Positions 32,246 to 42,503 of a stretch of DNA of 64,000 nt are shown here, piece after piece; within the stretch, counting starts at the first letter, position 1, and the number at the start of each line of letters is the position of its first letter. Origin of the DNA: Blastobasis lacticolella (taxonomy: Eukaryota > Arthropoda > Insecta > Lepidoptera > Blastobasidae); the NCBI GenBank assembly GCA_905147135.1, contig LR990045.1, forward strand, positions 11,632,173 through 11,696,172. The letters are read 5' to 3'. Below the pieces are notes generated by a model. The model ran no database searches. It worked only from the letters and a program-made list of their open reading frames with translations, and was not told the origin of the DNA. The position numbers and the translations under genes were made by a program.

Positions 32246-35200
32246 TTTTTTTTTTTTTTTTTTTTTTTTTTTATGACAAACAAGTCGGGCATTTGACCGC
32301 CATCTCACCTGTTGGTAAGTGACGATGCGGCCGAAGATGAAGCATGCCCGTCTTGGAACAGCCTATTCACTCTAGCCTTAAAGGCATCCAGATTATATTG
32401 ATCAGGGAACACACCCGCAGGCAAAGCGTTCCATTCCTTAGCCGTACGCATTAAAAAGGTCGAGCCAAAGCGGTTCGTGCGGATGGCTGGAAGATCCACG
32501 ACATAAGGATGAAGCGCTCGCCCGGATCGCGTTTCCCGATGGCGGAAAGGGGCCGGCGGAATGAGGTCGTGCAGCTGCTTCGCACACTCTCCGAAATGTA
32601 ATCTGTAGAAGACCGACAGACGCGCAACCCTCCGCCGATGTTCGAGGCTCTGCAGCCTAGCCTTAATCAACCGCGGGTCACAAATTATCTTCTTTGCACG
32701 TTTTTCCACCGAATCCAAAGCCGCCAGTTGATATTTAGCTGATCCATCCCAAAGGTGGCAGCAGTACTCCATGCAGGACCGCACTTGTGCTTGATATAAC
32801 TGAAGCAACTGCCTAGAAGTGAAGTACCGCCTAACCTTCGAGAGGATACCAAGTTTTTTTGCTGCAGTCTTTGCCTTGGATTCGATGTACTGACCGAAGT
32901 TGAGATTTGAAGATAACTCAACACCAAGAAGCTGTAGGTTGTCGGTAATTTCCACAGGAACATCCCGAAAAGTTGGAGTAAGATGGAATGGACTCCTTTT
33001 GGCGGAAAACAAACACGCCTGAGTTTTGGTTGCGTTGAACGCCACCAGATTGGCATCGCCCCAATCAGAAACTGCCTTGAGAGCTATGTCCAAACGATCA
33101 ACCACGGCCTCTCGACAAGACTGAATATCGTCCCTGCTGGCTTATGCCTCTGACAGATATCTATCCGTTACCGTGCTGTCATCTGCATACCCAAAGGTAC
33201 CTGGTACAAGCAGATTGTTAATATGCAGCAGGAATAAAGTCGCGGACAGTACAGATCCCTGAGGAACTCCCGCGTCGATAGCCTGGAGATTAGACGAGTA
33301 GCCATCGATAACTACACGGATTGAACGTTCACTCAAAAAATCTGATATCCAGGTGCAAAAGCCAACAGGAATACCAAATGAAGGAAGCTTGCTTAGAAGG
33401 CAAGCATGCCAAACCCTGTCAAAGGCCTTAGAAATATCAAGAGACACAGCAAGAGCCTCGCCATGTCTCTCAATGGCCTCACTCCATAATTGTGTGGCAT
33501 ACACCAGAAGGTCCCCAGTAGACCGACCACGGCGGAATCCGTACTGGTGATCGCTGAGGAGATCGTTACCTTCAAGATGCGCAAGGAGTTTATTGTTCAG
33601 CGCACGTTCCATAATCTTACAGAGTATGGAAGTGACCGAAATAGGGCGGTAATTGGAAGGGTTGGCACGGCTGCCCTTTTTTGGCACGGGCTGCACATTG
33701 GCAAGCTTCCACGACTTAGGTACAATACCAGTCTCAAGTGAGAGGCGATACAGGCGCGTGAGAACAGGAGACAGCTCGGGGGCACAACTACGCAGGACTA
33801 TTGCCGGTATACCATCTGGTCCACTAGCCTTGTTCACGTCCAGACTCCGCAGGATTTTCAATATCTCTTTCTGATGTATTCGCACCTCTGCCATAGCGCA
33901 GTCAGCACGGGGTGAGATAGGTGGTGTTTTTCCTGCAGTATCCAAACGCGAATTCGCCGCGAAAAGAGAAACAAGCAAATTTGCTTTCTCTTCAGCAGCA
34001 TGGGCCAATGTTCCGTCTGGTTTTAGCAACGGAGGCAACGAAGACTGGCTGAAATTTGATTCGACCGCTTTTGCCAAAGACCAAAACGCCTTACTCCCAG
34101 GAGGGTAAGAGGCCAGTTTGGCGCCAATCCGGCTTATGTGATCGAATCGAGCCCTGCGTAGCGTCCTTTTGCAAGACTTGGCGGCGAGGTTAAAGGCTCT
34201 CTTCAGTTTGCGAGTATCCGGAGACATATGCGCTCGAGCCTCAGCCCAGGCAGAGTATGCCGCCCGCTTCAGCACTTCAGCGCGACTACACTCAGCACTA
34301 AACCATGGACGAGACCTGCCGTTCATCGCTACGTCAGAGTACGGAATAAAGTACTCCATACCCTGTCGTATAACCGCGGTAACGGCTTCGGCACAATTCG
34401 ACGGATCGCCCGAAGAGAAGCATGCCTCCCGCCAAGGATAGGACGAAAAGAAGTGGCGCATCTCATCCCAATCTGCTGACTTGTATCGCCACACCCGTCG
34501 GGGGTTGCATGGGGTTTGCTCGGGTGGGGAATAAACGGATACAGATTTCACCAGACAGTGATCGGATGTACCCAGCGGTGCAGAAACCGATACTGAGTGC
34601 CTGTCTGGATCAGTTGTCAGCAGAAGGTCTAAGCAATTGGCGGTATGGGAGTCAACATCAGGTACCCTCGTGGCACAGCTTACCAGCTGGGTGAGATCTA
34701 GCGACAGAGCTAGTTTACGTGCCTCTCTCCCAGCATGATCCGTCATCTGGTATGGGAAAAGCCACTCTTGGTGGTGGGCATTGAAATCCCCCAGAATGAC
34801 TAACTGCGCCGCGGGGTAACGTTCCCTCGCTTCATCCGCCACTTCTACGAGATGGTCACATAAGCGAGTCGTCTCCTGATCCCCGCTGTGCGATCGGTAA
34901 ATGCACGCATACAGGAGTTGTTCTTGACCTGTATCCACCAGCAACCATAAAATAGAGAAACTAGACCCCTCAAAGCTCCTTAGACGCCGAATGCAGATGT
35001 CTTCGCGAGCGTAGACACAGACTCCGGCACGAGGTACAAACCTGTGCTCGAGAGTATACCCTGGGTAGCTGAGGTACGCCGCGTCAGCCGGACATCTGAT
35101 CTGCGTCTCGGTGAGGAACAGCAGCTGTGGTTGTTCAGTTTCAAGGTGGTAGTGGACTGCATCGAGATTTGAGTGCAGGCCTCGGATGTTAGTGAGGTGC

Positions 35201-35881
35201 ACTTTGAGTGGGAGGGAGTGCAGCCGCTGTTTAACGTTTCTCTTTTTTTTACTTGTCATGAGTTTGAGTGAAAAGGTTGTTTTAGGAGGATGGCAGTTGG
35301 ACGAGGTGGCGCTCCGCCCACCAGCAAACATGCTCACCAATACCGCACGGGAAGGTGCCTGACGCGGAGACCGCGGGGACGCCCGAACCCCCCCAAATTG
35401 GCTACCTGGCCCTCCCATCCGGTCGCCAACCGGCAAGGTAGAGCAATCTGGGATTTTTCGTAAGATGGCGGGGCAGCCTTTCACTGGCGGCTAACCAGCT
35501 ACTTGGGCCCCCAACTATCTACGGTCGGCCAGCGGCGGCACCGTGCTTCGGATCCCGCTGCCCTCCGAAGCCAGGCACCTGGTACGAGAGTGGTGAGCAT
35601 CAAGAAAAAAGACGGTTACGCAGAGCGACCACAACTGTCCAGACCCATCCTCCTAAGCGGCTACTCCAGACATCACAACGAAACACGGCTGGGCCGCTTG
35701 ACGATGCGTTCGCCTGGAGGGTGGTGACCAGCCACGGCCGAAGCCTACCACCGGAGAGAGTGCTGCCCATTTTGCACTACCCGGGAATCACGTGTAGGGT
35801 AACGAGAGTCATGAAGCCCAAAGTGGGCTTCGCCTACGGACGCGGACAGCATTGATCCCCAAACGCGATCCGGAGACCAAT
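32246..35881 (-). mobile_element. Nearly full-length non-LTR retrotransposon (jockey/CR1-type superfamily LINE)
   Basis: On the minus strand: about 400 bp of GC-rich 5' leader (35881-35485), one long reading frame with endonuclease and reverse transcriptase (35484-32305), a short 3' tail, and a poly(A) of about 27 (plus-strand T run 32246-32272). Total is about 3.6 kb. GC content is much higher than the surroundings, which marks the edges. The long A tail points to jockey-like retrotransposition, while the protein also resembles CR1/Daphne-type elements, so the clade is uncertain. No separate ORF1 (gag-like) is visible, and I could not find a target-site duplication. Confidence 0.93.
32305..35484 (-). 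pseudogene. LINE ORF: apurinic-type endonuclease + reverse transcriptase, one internal stop
   Basis: About 1060 codons from 35484, broken by a single TAA at 33144-33142 after residue 780; the frame then continues unchanged to TGA at 32307-32305. Endonuclease domain about residues 95-315: TNIRGLHSN, the catalytic Glu in FLTETQI (126), LGDFNAHHQEW (231-241) and TSDHCLV (306-312). Reverse transcriptase about 540 onward: KASGPDGIP, NYRPISVTS, YGFRRGRST, SLDISKAFDRVWH, GVPQGSVLS and the active site YADD (766-769). The stop lies 12 codons past YADD and removes the thumb and C-terminal region, including RRYFTSRQLLQLYQ and SCMEYCCHLWDG. No other frameshift was noticed. The true start may be an internal Met (76). 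Confidence 0.93.
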
Positions 35882-37334
35882 ATCTAACTTGTGGTGTGTC
35901 AGATTTTTATTAAATACAAAGCTGCACGCGATTTTAAATTTGTACGGAAAACTTCGTGGAAACATCAACAAAAAACTCTAAACACAGGTAAATAAAACGC
36001 CAGCCCATTAAAATCTAAAAAATTACGCTAGAAATAAATAATTACCATTCACGCAGATTCCATTTCCATATTAATTGAATATATTTTTGTACCTAGTGCC
36101 TGGCCGAAAATAGCAAATCTGACGCAGTTCGATACGAAACACGCGAACGAACGGGCCATGCGTGTAAGGCGGCGGAAACATGTAGAGGTCGAGCCAATAA
36201 ACTCACTCGGACCACTAAACTATGGGTCTCTGTTAATAGCGAATGAGAAACTGAGGCTGAATGTAGACGGAAATTTCGACTACCTACTTAGCCTAAGAGT
36301 TAGAAATTGAAGAACGGGAAGTTCGACTTCAAGTGTCAAGAATTACCTTGAGATTCAGTTATGATTATATGACAGTAACTATGAATTGGACTCTTGAAAG
36401 ATAGTGTCGAGGTGCTTGATTCACTTAATTCCGTGTGTGATAAAATTACTTCTGATTTCAGGAATTCTGTAAATTTTAGTTCTATAACCTACAAGTGTTA
36501 TCGAGTGAAGAAAGCAAAGATAGTTCGTAAGCAAAGATAGTTCACGAATTGTACGGTTGTATTTATTATTATTTTATTTTTGTTCCCGGTCGTCCTCTAC
36601 TAAAGGCAATTTTTTGCATTTGTATCTTTTTCCTGTGATAAGATTTCGAATTCTTTGGGGTACTGTGATGCATATGATAAGCTTATAGCTGACAATAAAA
36701 GTGAACGTAAGTAAGTGGATGGGTATACCCTTACATACTTCATGATCTGGAATCCCATAGACCTACACTGGTATACCGCAGACCAATAATTGTTCAGTGA
36801 ACCAAGTTTTGCGAGAAGGACCCATGACTCACCAGCTTACTGTGGGACCATTATCAGCTGATGATGACAAACGTCCTCGTCCACATCACAGTGTCCAAGC
36901 GCCGATCAAGCCTAATCTTGAAGAAGACAATAAAACACTTAGTTGCGTGATTCTGGCGGCAAAATGGCGTAATAACGATTACTCAACGACTGCCGCATTA
37001 AATGCGAGGTGAACACAAATAACACTTCTGGTCCTAAGTGTTTACTTGTCCTCATCCTGTTTATCACACGATCTAGTTTAGCCATGCCAAGCACGTTCGC
37101 CTTTGGACCATTTAGATACTTTTTTATTGTGCGACTCAGATGTTGTGGTTTATACCAGAACAATTAAATCACCGAATACTCCCAACATGGACCGAAACCT
37201 TACGACCTTGTGATATTTCTGTATGTAAAGTACTGTTTTTGTGTGTGTTTCTACATTAATTTAATATCCGTGCAAATAATTACAAGATTTAATCGGCGTT
37301 AAGATTTGCGTCAAAGGGGTTTCCATGCGAGTTT

Positions 37335-37655
37335 CTTTGCGCGATCGAATCAGAAATGAGGAGATCCGCAAGCGAACCAAGGTCACCGACATAGCTCTAA
37401 GGATTGCCAGACTGAAGTGGCAGTAGGCAGGGCACATAGCTCGAAGAACAGATGGCCGATGGGGCAGAAAAGTTCTCGAGTGGCGACCACGTACCTACCG
37501 GAAGACGCAGCGTGGGTAGGCTCCTACAAGGTGGACCGACGACCTGGTAAGGATCGCAGGTACCAGCTGAATGCGGAAAGCACTGGACCGGCCTTTGTTA
37601 AGATCTCTGGGGGAGGCCTATGGCCAGCAGTGGGTGTCTTCTGGCTGATATGATG
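37335..37655 (+). pseudogene. RTE-like LINE ORF2 C-terminus, frame-damaged
   Basis: Read across frames this gives RDRIRNEEIRKRTKVTDIA, RIARLKWQ.AGHIARRTDG and then GRRSVGRPPTRWTDDL-like text, the C-terminal part of RTE-type LINE proteins. It ends in GGAGGCCTATGGCCAGCAGT and GATGATG, a typical tail. Several frame changes are present, so it is inactive. Confidence 0.75.
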
Positions 37656-37989
37656 ATGGGTTTCCACAAGGGTCTATTCTTAGCCCAAATACTTTATTAT
37701 GTATGTATTATAAAGTTATTTCCGGACAATATTCTGCAACCGTTCAATCTAATACAAAGTTTAACTTACACCATGTTTTAATCTCGAATAGTGGAGCATG
37801 GATTTGATTATGAATGTTATTATTTACGCTTTATTAGCGATAAGGGAAATAGGTGCACGATTTAATTTCAAATCGTATCAATGAACACCACAATGCACTA
37901 AAGTCGTGGAATTTTTTTGAATCATGATTAATTTAAGTATAGCCTTCTTTTAATGGGTATGTTTTAGTCAATGTGGAGAATCAGACATC

Positions 37990-38205
37990 TATACATAGTA
38001 TACAACAAAGTCGCTTTCCGCAGTCTGTCCCTATGTAAGTATATATGTACATTTAGATCTTTTAAACTACGCAACGGCTTTTAATGAGATATATAACAGA
38101 TAAACAACAATTGATAGAGTGATTCAAGAGCAAGGTTTATGACCAAGAAAAAAGGGAAGGTTGGTTATACGCGAACGAAGTCGCGCCGGGTCCACTAGTA
38201 TATCT
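37990..38205 (-). repeat. Dispersed lepidopteran repeat copy, inverted
   Basis: CAACAAAGTCGCTTTCCGCA, CTGTCCCTATGTAAG, TTAGATCTTTTAAACTACGC, then GCGAACGAAGTCGCGCCGGG at the other end. Among the more complete copies, about 215 bp. Confidence 0.75.
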
Positions 38206-38484
38206 ATAATAACCAATTCTTGATCTCTTAAATTGGTCTTTGGTCCAATCTGTCACACTGTTCGTCCACAATACATCGACAATCTGGAGTACCTGCTTCC
38301 CGTAGTGGCCCATTATCTGATTCAGACCAGCCCACAGCCATTACGGCTAGTTACGCGAATGGAAATTTCCTAGCAAATTAAGTAGGTGATGTGGGCCCAT
38401 CCTTCGTGATACTAGGCACATGAGGATTTATCCCTGTATCTATCTCTTTCACAGTTCTTGTGTAAGACAGTGATAGGCCATCTA

Positions 38485-38700
38485 TAAATAGTATAAAACA
38501 AAGTATTGTTACACGTACAACAAAGTACTTACTGTCCCTATGTATCTCTGAGTTTAATCTATTAAACTACGCAACGGATTTTAATGCGGTTTTAACAATA
38601 GATCAGTGTGATTAAAGAGGAAAAGGGAAGGTAGGTATAAAGTAGGTGTAGGGTAGGTGTAGCCGGAGCTAACTAAGTCGCGCCGGGTACACTAGTTCAT
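38485..38700 (-). repeat. Dispersed lepidopteran repeat copy, inverted
   Basis: ACTGTCCCTATGTATC, TTAAACTACGCAACGGATTT, TAATGCGGTTTTAACAATAG, then AAGTCGCGCCGGGTACACTA. About 280 bp from the previous copy, same orientation. Confidence 0.75.
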
Positions 38701-38940
38701 AATAATATTCGTTTTACTGTACTGGGGTTATTGTATTCTAATATACGTGGGAGAGAAAGCCCGAGAACACCCGATCGAAGCCAGGGCGGGTCGCTAGTAA
38801 AGTATTATGTAGTTTAAAATAGTATCTATAGCCTGCAACCCTACTTAGACCTGTTGTTACGCTTATGTAGCTCACTCTCGGTCACTATATCAGTTGTTTG
38901 CATGTTTTTATTCAACAAGATATTCGTAGTTGTTTAAAGT

Positions 38941-39145
38941 ATACTAGCTTTTTCCCGAGACTTCTTCCGCCTTTTTTTGCGCAAAAACGTTCGCAAGAAA
39001 TGTTGTTGATAACCGCATGAAAATACGATCTGTTCTTTTTGAGTGAAACGAAGTCATATAGATATATATATACAAACATCCATTTTTATATAGGTACAGA
39101 GGGACAAACGGCGGGAAGCGACTTTGTTTCATACTATGTAGGTAG
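38941..39145 (+). repeat. Dispersed lepidopteran repeat copy, diverged
   Basis: GATAACCGCATGAAAATACG, then ACAGAGGGACAAACGGCGGG and AAGCGACTTTGTTTCATACT. The left half is diverged. Confidence 0.55.
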
Positions 39146-39157
39146 GTAGCGATACTC

Positions 39158-39245
39158 TTGGTCTTGCTAATGTCTATAGGCAGTGGTGACCACTTACCAT
39201 CAGGTGGCCCGCTTGCCTGTTTGCCTAACGTATGACATAAAAAAG
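39158..39245 (+). mobile_element. LINE 3' tail fragment
   Basis: CTCTTGGTCTTGCTAATGTC, then CACTTACCATCAGGTGGCCC and GCTTGCCTGTTTGCC, ending ATAAAAAAGG. Same family as 50898-51014. Confidence 0.7.
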
Positions 39246-40120
39246 GTATAGATAGATGGTCATTAGGTACCTACATACCTAATGGCATTTACTAAATATA
39301 ATGCCAGGAGCACACTTGAACAAACAATACTTAACCATGGCTCTACCAAAACAAGTCAGTTACAGATATAAATCTTGAATAATACTTAACGTAGCATGAC
39401 TTTCCAACCTTTATTTCTTCTTAGCAAACGAGATAGGTGGTAGAATAATCACTGAAACTTTGTCATTGGAGACCCAAAGCATACAGAGGATAATATTGTA
39501 AAATAATGAACTTACTTAATTGTAAGTTAGTGGCACTGTACTTGCATTTGCATACTAGTTTGTGTGTGTTTTGTACTGGATAGGATATCAATTCTTTTCC
39601 TGCTTCAGAGTAGGTACATAATATATATATTACTACCAGGCCAGGTATTACTGGGATCGCAATAAGGGGAAAATAAAAACGCTACAATTAGTACTAACAC
39701 TTAGTTTTTTAATATATTACTAATAAAATATGGGCTTGTTAACATTGTTTTAAACTTTGTAATTCTTAATGCATGAAATAGACGGTTATTATTATTATGT
39801 ACTTAGTAAACAAATAAGTGATTACATAAAGAGGGGCTATCAAAATTTTCATTGGGGCGTAATGGGCGCTGAGCGAATTGGCGGAAGAAGACTAGGAACC
39901 TAGAAGATGCTGATATTGTCTTTTTTGCTGGACGAGTAGGTATCTTCTTAGTTTCAATGTCATTGATCAATACGATCTACTTTGTTTGAGTTTCAGTTCA
40001 GGTATTCTTATAGCATCTCCAATAATAAGAAAGCCTGCTACAATGTTTGTAGATAGGCAATCAGCTATTCTTTCCTTGTATATAAAAAAATAACGTTTTC
40101 TTATTTATTTACTTCTCAAA

Positions 40121-40330
40121 ATGAAAATAACAATATTAGCATTCCATTTATCAAAAGAAATTATTTTGTTTATTTTTATCTGCATTGTACAACTTCCTTT
40201 GTCGTCAGCGACTGACTGTTCCATGCATCCGAAAAACTTGTTTAAAAACATTCTACGCAGAATAAACAACATTTTTTGCGCAACCAAAAATTGGAGTGGC
40301 ACCGCAAATATAGGAAACTGTAGTACATGA
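40121..40330 (+). CDS. Candidate small secreted peptide, 69 aa, unrecognised
   Basis: I do not recognise this family. The frame opens with ATG at 40121 in a good context (tcaaaATGA) and ends TGA at 40328-40330. Residues 1 to about 30 look like a signal peptide: a basic/polar start, a hydrophobic core EIILFIFICIVQLPL, then SSA-TDC as a plausible cleavage site. The predicted mature part is about 39 residues, basic, with three Cys (TDCS, IFCAT, GNCST). TATATAAA lies about 43 bp upstream, but no TCAGT initiator or polyadenylation signal is clear. An AT-rich frame of this length can arise by chance. Confidence 0.25.
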   Translation: MKITILAFHLSKEIILFIFICIVQLPLSSATDCSMHPKNLFKNILRRINNIFCATKNWSGTANIGNCST

Positions 40331-40893
40331 ATTGTATTTTTAAACGCATGGCAAATCAGTGGCCTTGTCTGAAATCACCTTTGCTTGGCCGACGTCGGGT
40401 TAAAAAACAATCAAAGAAATGACGAAACCTTCACCGCCCAATGGCCGTGCTGTCACTAATCTATATAAACATTCGGTGTTTGAATGAATGAGATACGAAG
40501 TTAAACTAGAAATGGGTTTGGTTAACAGATAATATTAGGTATACGAGTATTATGCACGGAAACCATTCCACCAAATGGGTGTTAGTGTAATGAAGGCACG
40601 TACCTCTGCACGTGTGCTGGTTTTATGGTGGCCAATACTATTGTTTTGACTTTGAATGTGGACATTATAATAGACTAAGCTATGGTAGCATCGAAAATGT
40701 CCGTCATTATGTAATATTTACTTCAGTTGGGTTCTGGCGAGTTCTGGACTACTATTACGACAGTATGGCAACTGCGTGGTCGTATTTTCAAGGATTGGGG
40801 GTCCAAAGGTTTTCCATACTATTGTTTGTCAAGTATGAAGCAAAAAACAAAAAATGAGTAAAATCAGTTAAAAAATAGTGATAATCCGCGTCA

Positions 40894-41165
40894 TACATCA
40901 AAATATTGAATTTTTCATGACGAAAATCAAAATCAGATCAGATCAGTAATGTTCTCAAAAAAGCTGGGGTCCGAAGTGGTAAGAATAAAAGAAGATGTAT
41001 GAAAAGAGTTGTGGATATGGAATTGTGTCAGGACAGAGCAAAGTGGCGGTCCATAGTCTCTGCCTACCCCACCTGTGGGACAAAGGCGTGAGCTTTATGT
41101 ATGTATGTGAAAATCAAAATTGAAAACCGTTCGACTTGAGGCAAGCAAACCAAAAATAGGGCCGC
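40894..41165. mobile_element. MITE relative of 25573-25789, split by an RTE insertion
   Basis: AAATATTGAATTTTTCATGA and GAAAATCAAAAT before the insertion, and GAAAATCAAAATTGAAAACC, GTTCG and AAAAATAGGGC after it, match the inner and right parts of the MITE at 25573-25789. The left terminal repeat is missing or eroded. Confidence 0.65.
40934..41108 (+). mobile_element. RTE-like LINE 3' tail with 12-bp target-site duplication
   Basis: GAAAATCAAAAT flanks both sides (40922-40933 and 41109-41120). The 175-bp insert translates in part as KRCMKRVVDMELCQDRAKWR then SIVSAYPTCGTKA and ends with a TATG repeat, typical of the 3' ends of RTE elements. It is 5'-truncated and antisense to nothing known. 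Confidence 0.85.
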
Positions 41166-41211
41166 TGGTGTCTGTCTTACGATAAATATTTTGTAAATGT
41201 ACGATATCGCA

Positions 41212-41430
41212 GATAAGATAGAGGAGGCTCGCCTACGCTGGTTTGGTCACGTAAGCTCCAGGGATAGCTGCGGCGCCTAATCCTGCCGGTATCAAGAAAG
41301 AGGTCCCGTGATAGGCCCAAGAAGCGATAGATGGATATCGCTGAGACGGATATCTGGCCTACGATACGAGTGGTACGAAAAACGGACCCTGGCAGAAGCC
41401 AGGCCTATAACCGCTCGGAAACAGATGATA
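41212..41430 (+). pseudogene. RTE-like LINE ORF2 C-terminal fragment
   Basis: The start translates as DKIEEARLRWFGHV, a strong RTE signature, followed by CCTGCCGGTATCAAGAAAGA, GATAGATGGATATCGCTGAG and ACGGACCCTGGCAGAAGCC. Stops and frame changes follow. Confidence 0.75.
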
Positions 41431-41569
41431 TTTTGTGTAAAGTACCGATCTTGAACTGCCAGATTCTGACCTACGCAGGACGATTGCTGACAGGGCCGTT
41501 AATTATTAACCCTCAGCAGGAAGAGATGATAATGCAATACTAGGCCGGCCACCACACAGCACACCTATA

Positions 41570-41830
41570 TAGTAGGTACTTGCCCTACAAATATAATAAA
41601 TGCGAAATTTTGTAAAGAAGCATGGCTGGATGTTTGTTACTCCTTCGTGCAAAAACGGACAGATGGATTTTGATGAACTATGGCAGTAATGTAGCTTATA
41701 GCGTAGGCTATAATTTATCCCCAAGTGATATGTGGTTTCGATTTATGTGGTTCCAACAATAACCGATTTTTTACGCGGATGAAGTCGCAGACAAAAGCAA
41801 TCCTTGTAAATACATTGAAACGGTCCACTT
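41570..41830 (-). repeat. Dispersed repeat remnant
   Basis: GGCTGGATGTTTGTTACTCC, CGGACAGATGGATTTTGATG and TTTTTTACGCGGATGAAGTC are blocks of a common lepidopteran interspersed repeat. No coding content. The family cannot be named with confidence. Confidence 0.45.
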
Positions 41831-42192
41831 AAATGTTTGCATTAAATGAAACATGTCGCATGCGACAAACAAGTGCTAACAGCCATTGTGGCGACAGTGG
41901 ATCTAATACGCGCCTCACGACTCCCAGTTTCACTTGTCACTTTGTCACCTAGACAAATTAGAGAAGTTTTCAATACCACCAAGGTAGTTCTCCGCGTATG
42001 CTAATACGATGATAATGGATCATTTATTGAGTCTAATTTCACAGTAAATAGATTTGAAGCTTTCTTTTGTTAAAATTACAGCCAAATCACGTTAGTTCAG
42101 GGTTATAAAGCGGATTTTTAAAAATATATATGTTTCTTTCTACTCTCCTGCGATTGACTCATTGTACAATTTTGTAGTTATTATTTTTTATT

Positions 42193-42467
42193 CTACGAGC
42201 GTCGATAGCCCGGCGGTTGTGTATCCAACTCGTAAGCGAGAGGTACCGGGTTCAAATCCCGCTGCGACCATGTACCAATGACTCTTTTCTGAGTTATGAG
42301 TTATACATTAGTTGAATTCTAACCAAGCTCAGGTTCCCCTGGTAGCAGGGTCACGGAGGTTAGATGGTAGTCGCTCCACTGTAATTACATGATCGCCAAA
42401 TCCTGTATCATGGTCAAGGCGGACCACGGGCCCTCTTTCTCGAGAGCTCAACCGGGACATTTTTTTC
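42193..42467 (+). mobile_element. tRNA-derived SINE
   Basis: Head CGTCGATAGCCCGGCGGTTG (A-box region) and B box GGGTTCAAATCCC (42248-42260). The body CAGGGTCACGGAGGTTAGAT, then ACTGTAATTACATGATCGCC, is shared with the other SINEs. Ends in a T run. Confidence 0.87.
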
Positions 42468-42503
42468 ACTCGGATATGGGACTTAATTTTCCCATATCCG
42501 AGT
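42468..42503. repeat. Perfect 14-bp hairpin beside SINE
   Basis: ACTCGGATATGGGA (42468-42481) and its exact complement TCCCATATCCGAGT (42490-42503) with an 8-base loop, directly after the SINE tail. No T run follows that would make a terminator. Confidence 0.8.

Larger units (their letters stand above)
35882..40077. other. No host gene seen; repeats
   Basis: Contains an RTE-type ORF remnant (37335-37655), three copies of the dispersed GAAAACCGCATTA repeat (37990-38205 and 38485-38700 inverted, 38941-39145 forward) and a LINE tail (39158-39245). A short direct repeat GCAAAGATAGTTC sits near 36515 and 36530. Confidence 0.5.

Noticed and set aside
33353..35162. Several plus-strand and other-frame ORFs inside the LINE
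   Set aside because: Shadows of the GC-rich retrotransposon frame on the other strand.
32246..35900. Target-site duplication of the full LINE
   Set aside because: I compared the sequence beside the T run with that after 35,881 and saw no convincing direct repeat; the 5' edge may be imprecise.
40612..40857. Plus-strand ORF of 81 codons rich in Tyr, Phe and Trp
   Set aside because: No start context, signal or motif; it runs into a repeat.
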